A stretch of 57,613 bases of DNA from Candidatus Melainabacteria bacterium (lineage in GTDB: Bacteria > Cyanobacteriota > Vampirovibrionia > Obscuribacterales > Obscuribacteraceae), in NCBI GenBank assembly GCA_013288645.1, contig JABDBL010000015.1, positions 1 through 57,613 of the forward strand, read 5' to 3'. The notes beneath the pieces are model-generated. The model worked only from the letters and a program-made list of their open reading frames with translations, did not search any database and was not told the DNA's origin. The position numbers were made by a program, and so were the translations under genes. Positions 17,712 through 25,677 of the stretch are shown piece after piece (the first letter of the stretch is position 1; every line of letters starts with the position of its first letter).

Positions 17712-18530
17712 ATGCATAAAACTTTGTATACACCCACAATGATTGATACTTTTCGCGCCTGTAAGCAAGCATATTTATTGGCTTTTCTACAAAATAATAT
17801 AGAGACTGAAAGTCTATCCTTTATTTGCAAACAGTTTTTATTAAGAGCCTTATCGCAAATCAATAAAGGCAAAATTACTACCGTTAGTCAATTGCAAAAG
17901 TATATGGGTCAGTATTGGCCTGCTGATCAGCTAGGCAGTGCTTCAGACAAAGAAGCCGTGACCAAAGCATTTTTATATGTCTATAAAAGCTTATTGCGTT
18001 ATTTAGCTAAACCTTATCGTCCATCTGGTAGCAGGGTTGTCGGTGTAGCACTAAATGTTAGAGCGCGTGTACCTAATGTAAAAGTCTATATTGAAGACAC
18101 TTTCGATCTCATTCTATGGTTTCAGAACGAGCAAAGATTGGAATTCGTTGACTTTACTCTGCAACCATTGAAAAATTTTGACCCTGCTTGGCCCAGTACA
18201 GAAGTGTTAGTAAAAAAATACCTAGCTGAAAAATTGAAAACGCGTTGGCCGTATAAAAAACTTTCCATCAGGTATGAACGGGTGGGACTGCAAGACTATT
18301 CGCCTTTAATTGCTAAACCTGAGGAATCTATCTATCGATTGCATTGGGCAGAAATCGTAAAAAATTTAGAAGACATGCAAACATTAGAGCGCCAGGAGAT
18401 GGAAAATAACTCAGCCAAACATAAGTTATGGCAACCTCATGATAAGTGTCGTCATTGCGAAACTATTTTGGCTCGCTTGAAGAAACAACAATATCTATTA
18501 GAAGATGGCAGCTATTCCATGACAGCATAA
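17712..18530 (+). CDS. degenerate PD-(D/E)XK nuclease-like protein, function unknown
   Basis: This 272-residue protein begins TLYTPTMIDTFRACKQAYLL, like the S-x-x-x-F-x-x-C-P/K-x-x-F start of AddB/Cas4-type PD-(D/E)XK proteins. The middle shows IEDTFDLI (127-134) and LEFVDFT (143-149), at the places of the usual G-x-I-D and D-Y-K-T motifs. The catalytic lysine of the latter is replaced by Thr149. The C-terminus holds a C-x2-C (about 250). Only part of an iron-sulfur Cys set is present. It may be a non-catalytic relative. AAGGA lies about eight bases before the ATG. Assignment is by pattern only. Confidence 0.5.
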   Translation: MHKTLYTPTMIDTFRACKQAYLLAFLQNNIETESLSFICKQFLLRALSQINKGKITTVSQLQKYMGQYWPADQLGSASDKEAVTKAFLYVYKSLLRYLAKPYRPSGSRVVGVALNVRARVPNVKVYIEDTFDLILWFQNEQRLEFVDFTLQPLKNFDPAWPSTEVLVKKYLAEKLKTRWPYKKLSIRYERVGLQDYSPLIAKPEESIYRLHWAEIVKNLEDMQTLERQEMENNSAKHKLWQPHDKCRHCETILARLKKQQYLLEDGSYSMTA

Positions 18531-18580
18531 GCAGCTCAACCTTCTAGTGTACATATGCGCTTTTTCACCCAACCATTGGC

Positions 18581-18586
18581 TATAAT
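18581..18586 (+). promoter_or_regulatory. candidate -10 box for the ferritin-like gene
   Basis: A perfect TATAAT at 18581-18586 lies 38 bases before the start codon. No good -35 hexamer is at the right distance. Confidence 0.35.
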
Positions 18587-18623
18587 GGGCTTTAAAATGG
18601 CAAATTAAGCTCAGAGGTTTATT

Positions 18624-19070
18624 ATGGATAAAGAAAAAGTACTTACTGCTCTAAATTTAGATCTTGAGCACGAAATGACTTCAATCGTTCGTTACTTGCA
18701 CCACTCCTTTATCGTCTCAGGACCCATTCGGGCACCTTTAGTCACCATGTTTAGAAAAATGGCGGTCGATTCGATGCAACATGCCATCAAACTTGGTGAA
18801 AAAATTACTGCTCTTGGTGGACACCCATCAGTAAAAATTCAAGAAATTTATGAGCCGGGTGAGCAATCTATTATTGACATGCTCAAAGAAAACCTGGAAT
18901 CAGAAAAACATCATCTAAGCCTTTACGAAAAACAATTAGATCTAGTAAAGGACAATACGCCACTACGCCTGATGCTTGAACAAGTGGTAGTAGAAGAGTC
19001 TACTCACGTAGAAGAACTCGAAATGTATTTACGTAATGATGCCACCATACCTATGGCTGCAAGAAAATAG
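18624..19070 (+). CDS. ferritin-like diiron protein (bacterioferritin/DUF2202-like fold)
   Basis: This 148-residue four-helix protein has the candidate iron ligands in order: Glu15/Glu17 in LDLEHEMTS, the helix-2 segment Asp49-Ser50-Met51-Gln52-His53, Glu92/Glu94 in LESEKHH, and Glu125-x-x-His128 in VVVEESTHVEEL. The helix-2 ExxH motif normally has Glu at the position of Ser50, so the second metal ligand may be Asp49 or the site may be altered. The family stores or oxidises iron or protects against peroxide. It has its own -10 box upstream and a terminator downstream, so it is a single-gene transcript. Confidence 0.75.
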   Translation: MDKEKVLTALNLDLEHEMTSIVRYLHHSFIVSGPIRAPLVTMFRKMAVDSMQHAIKLGEKITALGGHPSVKIQEIYEPGEQSIIDMLKENLESEKHHLSLYEKQLDLVKDNTPLRLMLEQVVVEESTHVEELEMYLRNDATIPMAARK

Positions 19071-19126
19071 TCCGCATATTTTTTTGCACCCTATTGATTT
19101 AAGCAAATCTTTAGTTATAATTCTAA

Positions 19127-19158
19127 GGTCGCCACCATCAGTGGAGGCCTTTTGTTTT
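19127..19158 (+). terminator. rho-independent terminator after the ferritin-like gene
   Basis: GGTCGCCAC-CATCA-GTGGAGGCC forms a 9-bp stem with one mismatch and one wobble, followed by TTTTGTTTT. Confidence 0.75.
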
Positions 19159-19219
19159 AAATGTATCCGCATATGTACTATTGAAAATGAGCTCAATATC
19201 CTTTTGGAGGTAAATTACT

Positions 19220-19624
19220 GTGCCTGAAGCTATGAAAAACGTATCCCCCGTCGGAGGCGGACTCGGGCTCGATGGATTTGAGCAAATCTTTAATGAAACA
19301 ATTGAGACTACCTCACTCACTGCATCTGGTGCCTTGCCAAATCAAGAGCAATTAGAAAAGCTCTTAGGACGGCTGACTGAATTAATTGCTTTTAGCGTTG
19401 ATCAGCGAGTTGAAAACGCTCGTATGGCTGGTCAATTGATTGAAAACCAAAGACAATTAGTAGCTACCCAGCAAATACTTATCCGTTTGATGGAAAAATC
19501 AATCGAATTAACCAAACATATTTCTACAATTGAAGAAAAACTGCCTTTAGTTTTTGAGCTACCAAAATTGGTAGATAGCCTCAAAGACAGATTAGTGAGA
19601 ATAGAAGGCATTGAAATTGACTAG
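19220..19624 (+). CDS. small helical (coiled-coil) protein of unknown function
   Basis: This 134-residue protein starts at a GTG with a strong GGAGG eight to ten bases upstream. The first 25 residues are Gly/Pro-rich. Residues 45-130 form long amphipathic helices with heptad-like spacing (EQLEKLLGRLTELI, QQILIRLMEKSIEL). There is no signal peptide, membrane segment or Cys, and I recognise no family. It lies between the ferritin-like gene and a Gly-rich membrane protein gene on the same strand, but the terminator upstream and hairpins downstream suggest a separate transcript. Confidence 0.65.
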   Translation: MPEAMKNVSPVGGGLGLDGFEQIFNETIETTSLTASGALPNQEQLEKLLGRLTELIAFSVDQRVENARMAGQLIENQRQLVATQQILIRLMEKSIELTKHISTIEEKLPLVFELPKLVDSLKDRLVRIEGIEID

Positions 19625-19692
19625 TTGTATCGGTTAAAAAGACAACCAAATTTACATCTCTTAAAATAAATTAACATATATAACGGTGCTCC

Positions 19693-19757
19693 GGGCTTTT
19701 CATGCCCCTCTGCAAGCCTTACCATAGTGCTTGCAAGTAGTTGCTTTACAAGAAGCA
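19693..19757 (+). other. leader with three consecutive hairpins
   Basis: GGGC (19693-19696) pairs with GCCC (19704-19707). TGCAAGC (19711-19717) pairs with GCTTGCA (19729-19735). TGCTT (19742-19746) pairs with AAGCA (19753-19757). The last stem ends directly before the AGGGG ribosome-binding site of the next gene, so folding could control translation. No known riboswitch class was recognised, and none of the stems carries a T-run. Confidence 0.45.
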
Positions 19758-19767
19758 GGGGTTATCG

Positions 19768-20481
19768 TTGAGCCATTTTTCAGGAAGTAGCGGAGGCAAT
19801 GGTGGTTATCACGGCGAGGGTGGCAATCTTTTCCACTACGCAGTCGGAGACAATTACAACCCTTTGGGTAGCTACTCAGATATTTACAAGTTAGAGCATC
19901 TAACCGAAGGTTTGAGAATAAATAATGGCATTAGATTCGCCATACTCTTCATTGCTTTTGCCGGCTGGTTATACATCGTTTACTGGCTCAGACATCATGA
20001 ACCACTATTACGTCAATCCATCGGCATGAATGCTGCTGCTGCACCAACCGCAAATCAAGACAAATCAATCGTGGCATCGATAAAAAATGCTTTCCCTCTC
20101 AAAACATCTGCAGAATTTGGATCCATATACGTTCCTAGCCCTCAGCCAGTTAGCAATACCCCGCCGAGCAGTGACCTGCCCAACAAAAAATCCCAAAACA
20201 AATCACCCAACCTAACTAAAGTAAATGCCGGAGAAGCGATTTCTGCCCCAGAAACTTATGTTGACCAAGACTTTGATCAGCGTTTCGGATCACCAGCAAA
20301 TCCACAATTTCCACTTTCTCCCTCTGCTGTCGCTGAGCCAATTCTTTCAAATCCAACAAGAACCAATTCTCCTCACCAAACCAATTCAACCCCGCCTGAT
20401 ATCAAGTCTTTATACACTAGCTATAGTGTCCCCGTTCAAAACGGTAGTACCACATCTCTAAGAACTATAGTCAACCGCTAA
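19768..20481 (+). CDS. Gly-rich single-pass membrane protein of unknown function
   Basis: Read from the TTG at 19768, which has AGGGG six bases upstream, this 237-residue protein has a Ser/Gly-rich N-terminus. One transmembrane helix follows at about residues 56-74 (ILFIAFAGWLYIVYW). The remaining 160 residues are rich in Pro, Ser, Asn and Thr, with low complexity and probably unfolded. Arg/Asn residues before the helix and Arg-His-His after it leave the topology open. A frame extension to 19741 would run into the leader hairpin. No family recognised. Confidence 0.6.
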   Translation: MSHFSGSSGGNGGYHGEGGNLFHYAVGDNYNPLGSYSDIYKLEHLTEGLRINNGIRFAILFIAFAGWLYIVYWLRHHEPLLRQSIGMNAAAAPTANQDKSIVASIKNAFPLKTSAEFGSIYVPSPQPVSNTPPSSDLPNKKSQNKSPNLTKVNAGEAISAPETYVDQDFDQRFGSPANPQFPLSPSAVAEPILSNPTRTNSPHQTNSTPPDIKSLYTSYSVPVQNGSTTSLRTIVNR

Positions 20482-20712
20482 TTGCAAAGCCCCTAAATCT
20501 CTGGTATTACGCATTCGACTCTAGTATAGTGCTACCAGCGATACCAGAAACAGAATAAGAGCTTGACACTTAATTAGGTCTTTATTACTTACCAAAGAAC
20601 ACTCAGATTAATGATGCTTTTCCGGTTAGACCGAATTGGATTTCGCCTCCGGCTGCTCACTTACAAAAATGATCATAAGATAAATGCACTTCAAGATTCG
20701 ACAATACCATTC

Positions 20713-20738
20713 AAACAAAGCGCTTTGTTTAGTAAAAT
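20713..20738 (+). promoter_or_regulatory. perfect 18-bp palindrome with adjacent -10-like box, upstream of the FNR gene
   Basis: AAACAAAGCGCTTTGTTT (20713-20730) equals its own reverse complement. TAAAAT follows at 20733-20738. The palindrome would fill the spacer between -35 and -10, the classic position of a repressor operator. The FNR start codon is 37 bases further on. Confidence 0.6.
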
Positions 20739-20775
20739 ACGAATTTGATTACCCATTAACCGAGATATTTTTTTA

Positions 20776-21768
20776 ATGGACGTTTATGATATTACGATTA
20801 TTGGTGGCGGGCCTAGCGGTTTGTTTGGCGGTTTTTATGCAGGTCTTCGTGGGTTAAAAACTAAAATAATAGATGTTTTGCCAGAACTTGGTGGACAGTT
20901 AACGGCACTCTATCCCGAAAAATACGTGTACGACGTTGCAGGACATCCAAAAATATTGGCCAAAGATTTGGCAAAAAACTTAGGTATACAGTCTCAGTTA
21001 TTTAAACCTGCCATTTGCTTGGACGAAAAGGTAATCAATCTGATACACCAGCAAAATGATAGTGTGTGGCAGGTATTGACGGATAAATCTTCCGACCATT
21101 ACACAAAATCTTTGCTCCTCGCTTTAGGGGCGGGTGCTTGTGTACCCAAGAAGCTTGATCTCGATTACAATCCAGCTTTCGAAAATACGTGCATATTTTA
21201 TTCAGTCAAGAATAAGGACTTCTTCCGAGGCAAGAATGTCCTAATCATAGGTGGGGGAGATTCAGCCGTTGATTGGGCCAATGAATTCTCGACTTATGCC
21301 AAGCATGTAACCCTTATCCATAGAAGAGATCAGTTTAGAGCCGTACAAACTTCCGTAGAGGAAATGGCTAAAAACAAAGTAGATGTTAAAACTTTTTATG
21401 AACTGAAGGAAATAAAAGGCAAAGATCGCATTGAAGGCGTGGTCATTTTTGACAATCGTACTGGTAAAGAGGAAGCATTGCCTATTGAAGCCATATTAAT
21501 AAATATAGGTTTTGTGATCAATTTAGACTTTTTAAAAAGCTGGGGACTGAAAATGGAAGGCAATGCCATTAGCGTAAATGAAAAAATGGAAACAAATGTT
21601 CCCGGAATATACGCGGCTGGTGACATCTGTTCACACCCAGCCAAACTAAAACTAATTGCCACGGGAGCCGCTGAAGCGGCTACAGCTGTCAATTTTGCCG
21701 TAACCTATATCAACCCCTCAGCAAAAGCCTTCCCAGGACATAGTTCTAACCTGAACCTAAGTATATAA
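20776..21768 (+). CDS. ferredoxin--NADP+ reductase type 2 (thioredoxin-reductase-like)
   Basis: This 330-residue flavoprotein passes electrons between NADPH and ferredoxin or flavodoxin. It has an FAD-binding IIGGGPSGL near residues 8-16, the type-2 signature ELGGQLTALYPEK, an NADP-binding IIGGGDSAVDWANE (about 157-170) and the C-terminal IYAAGDICSHPAKLKLIATG FAD motif. The redox CxxC of true thioredoxin reductase is absent, which supports YumC-type FNR. The dCTP deaminase gene starts 9 bases after it, so they form an operon. A palindromic operator candidate lies upstream. Confidence 0.9.
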   Translation: MDVYDITIIGGGPSGLFGGFYAGLRGLKTKIIDVLPELGGQLTALYPEKYVYDVAGHPKILAKDLAKNLGIQSQLFKPAICLDEKVINLIHQQNDSVWQVLTDKSSDHYTKSLLLALGAGACVPKKLDLDYNPAFENTCIFYSVKNKDFFRGKNVLIIGGGDSAVDWANEFSTYAKHVTLIHRRDQFRAVQTSVEEMAKNKVDVKTFYELKEIKGKDRIEGVVIFDNRTGKEEALPIEAILINIGFVINLDFLKSWGLKMEGNAISVNEKMETNVPGIYAAGDICSHPAKLKLIATGAAEAATAVNFAVTYINPSAKAFPGHSSNLNLSI

Positions 21769-21777
21769 GAGGAACTG

Positions 21778-22359
21778 ATGTCAATACTGGTCGATTTTGA
21801 GATCAAAACTGCAGTTTCCAATAAAGAGCTAATTATCGATCCATACGATATGAGACTTTTGCAACCCAATTCTTATGACGTAAGACTAGATAGTAAATTC
21901 TCCTGGCACGAACCTAGCACAGAAGTCATAGATCCTTATAAAGCAGATTCAGTTCTCAGAGGATTAGTAAGCATTACTGAAGACTCTTTTATTGTTGCAC
22001 CTGGTCAATTTGTTTTAGGAGCTACTTTAGAACGCTTTTCATTGCCAGCAGATATAGTTGGTCAATTAACTGGCAAATCGTCTCTTGCCCGTTTAGGAGT
22101 AATGGTACATGTCACTGCAGGCTTTATTGATGCCGGCTTCAGTGACCCGCCCGCTAAAATTACACTGGAAATCGTCAATGTCGGTACACGACCGGTCAAG
22201 CTACACGCCGGTATGCCTATTGCCCAAATGGTTTTTACCCGCACAGCACCTTGCGAGTTGCCATATAGTGCTAAACCTAATGCCAAATATAATGGGCAAG
22301 ATGCCGCAGCACATAGCCGGTACTATTTAAATACTAACAATTCACACGTGCAGTATTGA
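21778..22359 (+). CDS. dcd: dCTP deaminase
   Basis: This 193-residue protein with the trimeric dUTPase-like fold converts dCTP to dUTP for dTMP synthesis. Motifs are LLQPNSYDVRLD, GKSSLARLGVMVH with the Ser and Arg of the active site, TAGFIDAGF and ITLEIVN, whose Glu is the general base. It could also hydrolyse dUTP, as bifunctional members do; sequence alone does not settle this. A GAGGA site lies five bases upstream of the ATG. It follows the FNR gene after 9 bases. Confidence 0.92.
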   Translation: MSILVDFEIKTAVSNKELIIDPYDMRLLQPNSYDVRLDSKFSWHEPSTEVIDPYKADSVLRGLVSITEDSFIVAPGQFVLGATLERFSLPADIVGQLTGKSSLARLGVMVHVTAGFIDAGFSDPPAKITLEIVNVGTRPVKLHAGMPIAQMVFTRTAPCELPYSAKPNAKYNGQDAAAHSRYYLNTNNSHVQY

Positions 22360-22445
22360 ATTCACTCTGGACTATCATGTTAAAGAGTTGAACTAAAAGA
22401 GCTTGTTCGACGTTTATTTACTTGTCACCAAGTGAATGAATTCAG

Positions 22446-24509
22446 ATGCCTATTTACATGCCGTGGCTTACCATAGCCACTGCCATTTTATCTTTAATAG
22501 CCACTGCCTTTGCTAACACTAGCTGTGTTTGGATCTTGCCGTTATACACAGCCGGCTTAATCAGCCTGTTGATTATGTCTGGCACAGGCGTGATCAAATT
22601 AACAAGATCAATCTTATTTTTGTCTTTCATGCCGATACTAGTATTTCTATATGTAGACCACTCCACAACAAGACCTGGACCGAATGACTTAACTCACTAT
22701 ATCAATAAACGCATTGTTTTCAGGGCAATATTTTTAGATACGCCCACCAGTCGATCTGCTAATGCAACTAACCAAACGGGCACAATTCGCGCGTTGAGAC
22801 TTGATTTTCCCGAACAAAAACCGCTCACTGGCAAAGCACGATTGATAATTATTGCATCCAACAAAAATCCCACTCCCCAATTTAAGCCAGGGCAAGTAGT
22901 TCAGATCGAAGGTCAGCTAAAAAGCATAGGTCAGAAACAAGAGCCCTGGCTATCTGGGCTAGAAACAACTTCTAAACGAAACGGTATATTTTCTCAAATA
23001 TGCGCCACCGCTCATCATATAAAGCTAACAGACAATGAATCTGCAGAGTCACACAAAAACGACGCCCTTACAGATGCAAATGACTTTATCAATCAGTTAA
23101 GACAGCGTATTGCCAATTTGCATCTGCGTTATTTAGGAACAAAAACAGGCAGCTTACTTGCTTCCATGGTCCTTGGAGATCGCGCAGTAACTTTAGATAT
23201 AGATATTTTAAATGCTTTTAGAAAAGTTGGGCTCTCGCATATTGTAGCTGCCTCTGGCTTTAATCTCACTATTGTTACCTTCATCACTTATTGGATTTTG
23301 CGCAGGTTATTTACCCACCGTTTATTTATTACATTTGTCGTTTGTGCCAATGTAATTTTCTACGCTCTATTAGCTGGCTTGTCTGCTTCCGTTGTAAGAT
23401 CAGCAATTGCTTGTTTATTGCTATTGCTTGTTCATCTTTACTATCGAAAACTTCACAGTCTTGCCGCTCTTGCTATCGTCTTATTCATTAACCTAATAGC
23501 CGATCCAGCAATTATAATGGACTTAGGAGCACAATTATCCTATGCAGCAGTCACCGGCATAATCATAGGCGCTGAATCCCTAACGAAAACTTTCTCTTTC
23601 GGCAGCGACAATAAAATAGTGAATCTATTTGCTAGCTCATTGGCAGTAATCCTTTTAGCCCAAATGGCTGTTTTTCCAATACAGCTTTATCATTTTTGGC
23701 AAGCTAGCTTTTTATTTTTACCAGCCAATCTTATTGTCGATCCATTAGTAGCTCCAATAACGGTAATTGGCTTTATATCGTCCTTTGTCGGACTCTTAGA
23801 TTTGGGTCCTATACACATCGGTTCATGTTTCTGTCAACTCTTGGATTTACTGGCATCAATACCTCTGCAAATTATTATTTATATCACTGATAAACTTGCC
23901 TCTTCTAATTTAGCTGTGATCAGTACTGGACAGCCCGGTATCGTTGCTATCGCACTGTATTATGCATTTTTGCTATTCTTCCTTGCCACATTAGCTAAAG
24001 GCAAATATCGTCTATTCAGTCTTACCCTATTTTCCATTGCCCTCATTTTCCTCTTCTACAAACCGAATTTAAAGCAACCGGTAATTATCCTTTTACCTAA
24101 TTCAACAATTGCCATCAATACTGAAAGAAAAGCTATATGCCTAGGCAATGAGAGCCCACAAACAAATAAAATATTGTCCTTTTATGGTGCCACTCTTGTA
24201 TCAAGCAAATACGATCCAGATAAGACATTTCAATTCGCACTTTCCTCTAAACCAAATGCCTCCATTATCGTGAATGAAGAAACGCAAGATACTCGCTTTC
24301 TCTTAACTATCCCATCTGAAAATAATACTCCGCCAAAAACTTATATTGTTAGCTTATCTAGGAATAAATCAGATCAAAATAAATTCATGTCCGTCTTAGA
24401 GCCAACATCTTCACTATCTTTAGCTGAATTCAGTAAAGATTTACCAGATATAGATGTAAAAATTTGCTGCCCGCAAAACTCAGTCGGTATAAGAATTTTA
24501 ACACAATGA
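22446..24509 (+). CDS. comEC: ComEC/Rec2 competence protein, without metallo-beta-lactamase domain
   Basis: This 687-residue membrane protein has N-terminal helices, a DUF4131-like beta region (about 90-190) and the Competence domain with GLSHIVAASGFNLTIV (about 259-274), followed by eight or so helices to residue 535. It forms the inner-membrane channel for single-stranded DNA uptake. Full ComEC proteins often end in a metallo-beta-lactamase domain with HxHxDH. The last 150 residues here are soluble but have no such motif. No comEA or comFC lies near. The 86-base gap from dcd leaves operon membership open. Confidence 0.85.
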   Translation: MPIYMPWLTIATAILSLIATAFANTSCVWILPLYTAGLISLLIMSGTGVIKLTRSILFLSFMPILVFLYVDHSTTRPGPNDLTHYINKRIVFRAIFLDTPTSRSANATNQTGTIRALRLDFPEQKPLTGKARLIIIASNKNPTPQFKPGQVVQIEGQLKSIGQKQEPWLSGLETTSKRNGIFSQICATAHHIKLTDNESAESHKNDALTDANDFINQLRQRIANLHLRYLGTKTGSLLASMVLGDRAVTLDIDILNAFRKVGLSHIVAASGFNLTIVTFITYWILRRLFTHRLFITFVVCANVIFYALLAGLSASVVRSAIACLLLLLVHLYYRKLHSLAALAIVLFINLIADPAIIMDLGAQLSYAAVTGIIIGAESLTKTFSFGSDNKIVNLFASSLAVILLAQMAVFPIQLYHFWQASFLFLPANLIVDPLVAPITVIGFISSFVGLLDLGPIHIGSCFCQLLDLLASIPLQIIIYITDKLASSNLAVISTGQPGIVAIALYYAFLLFFLATLAKGKYRLFSLTLFSIALIFLFYKPNLKQPVIILLPNSTIAINTERKAICLGNESPQTNKILSFYGATLVSSKYDPDKTFQFALSSKPNASIIVNEETQDTRFLLTIPSENNTPPKTYIVSLSRNKSDQNKFMSVLEPTSSLSLAEFSKDLPDIDVKICCPQNSVGIRILTQ

Positions 24510-24640
24510 TAAAGATGGAATTTAATTGCTGCGAAATTTGTCGGAAATAAAATCCTCTCTCCTCGATAATTTAAATCCCAAATTGTAGCATTAATTACTA
24601 ATGGACAGGATTTACAAGATACGATAAAAGGGCATGCTCA

Positions 24641-25633
24641 TTAATCTTCTTTTTCGCGATTAATCTCGCTTAGTTCATCCGTAGTGTAATTGAATGTATA
24701 AGCAAGATCCAAATATTGATGAGAATAATCGCCGGGCAACTCACCAAAAGGCGATGCTTTTTTTATGGCTGCAAGAGCCGAATCGTCAGCGACTTTATTT
24801 CCGCTTGATTGAATTAGTTGTGTCCATACCAAACTGCCATTTGCATCGAGTCGAAAAATTGCTTTAATATGGTGCACTGTGCCTGGGGGAGGAGCCCATG
24901 CATGCTTCAACTTCTTATGCAAATCTTTCAAATACTCGGCTAATGAAGATGAGATACCTGTACCTTTATTAGAACTGCCACCATCCTGCCAATAATTTGA
25001 GCTGCTATCTCCTTCGTTTTCTTTAACCTCCAATAGCTCTGGTGGCTTTACTTCTTCCATATCCATAGCCGCATCAGATTTTCCGACTGTCTTTCCGCGA
25101 GCGCTCCTTGCTTTAACATATTTGTACGTTTCAGAAAATGGCACACTCATTGGTACATAGCTAATACCCAAATCTTTGCCATCGAGAAGGCTTACAACTG
25201 GTTTAGTTGAAATCTTTTGTGGTTGCGATGGTTGTTGTTCTTCTTCTGTCACATCTCTATAATTATTTTGACTGTTGCCAGCACGTACAACAAAAATCGG
25301 CTGCGTAAATAACTGTCCCTTAGATTGTTTAACCGGACTAGTGCGTTTAGCTAAAGATGGCTTTGGCACAGAAGCAGGTAGCAAATTTTTCTTGTCTTTG
25401 AAATCAGTTTGCGAAACCAGCTCAATATCAATTAACTGACTTAATTTATCCTCTCTGTCCTTGCAATAATGATTTTTATAAAAAAACAAACCACCTTGAA
25501 TTAACAAGACAGCTAAAAGGGCCAAGCACAAATAAGGCAATAAAGAACGATCTTGCTTATAATATCTATTTAAAAAACGAACAGACTGGCCACCAGTCTC
25601 AGCGGTCAGTGGTTTGAATTTTTTTACTAGCAT
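24641..25633 (-). CDS. TonB-like energy-transducing protein
   Basis: This protein has 330 residues from the ATG at 25633 (a TTG at 25645 is in frame). One N-terminal transmembrane helix (about 30-50) is followed by a long polar linker with Pro, Lys and Ser. The C-terminal 90 residues match the TonB C domain: LHKKLKHAWAPP, IFRLDANGSLVWTQLIQSSG and DSALAAIKKASPFGELP. TonB proteins pass proton-motive energy from ExbBD to outer-membrane receptors; similar domains also occur in other envelope proteins. The AAA ATPase gene ends 44 bases upstream, so the two probably share a transcript. No exbB/exbD or TonB-dependent receptor is in the window. Confidence 0.72.
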   Translation of the reverse strand: MLVKKFKPLTAETGGQSVRFLNRYYKQDRSLLPYLCLALLAVLLIQGGLFFYKNHYCKDREDKLSQLIDIELVSQTDFKDKKNLLPASVPKPSLAKRTSPVKQSKGQLFTQPIFVVRAGNSQNNYRDVTEEEQQPSQPQKISTKPVVSLLDGKDLGISYVPMSVPFSETYKYVKARSARGKTVGKSDAAMDMEEVKPPELLEVKENEGDSSSNYWQDGGSSNKGTGISSSLAEYLKDLHKKLKHAWAPPPGTVHHIKAIFRLDANGSLVWTQLIQSSGNKVADDSALAAIKKASPFGELPGDYSHQYLDLAYTFNYTTDELSEINREKED

Positions 25634-25677
25634 CGACAGCGCCAATCTTAGCCTATATAAAAAGTTCGTCTAGATTT

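Noticed and set aside
17557-17872. Two minus-strand frames of 71 and 80 codons
   Set aside because: They lie over the leader and start of the plus-strand gene at 17712, lack ribosome-binding sites, and look like shadows.
17712-18530. Cas4 or another CRISPR-associated gene
   Set aside because: There is no CRISPR array or other cas gene in the window, and the catalytic Lys and full Cys set are missing.
19686-19757. SRP RNA, 6S RNA or a known riboswitch in the hairpin-rich leader
   Set aside because: The conserved motifs of these RNAs, such as the SRP GGAA-tetraloop domain, are absent.
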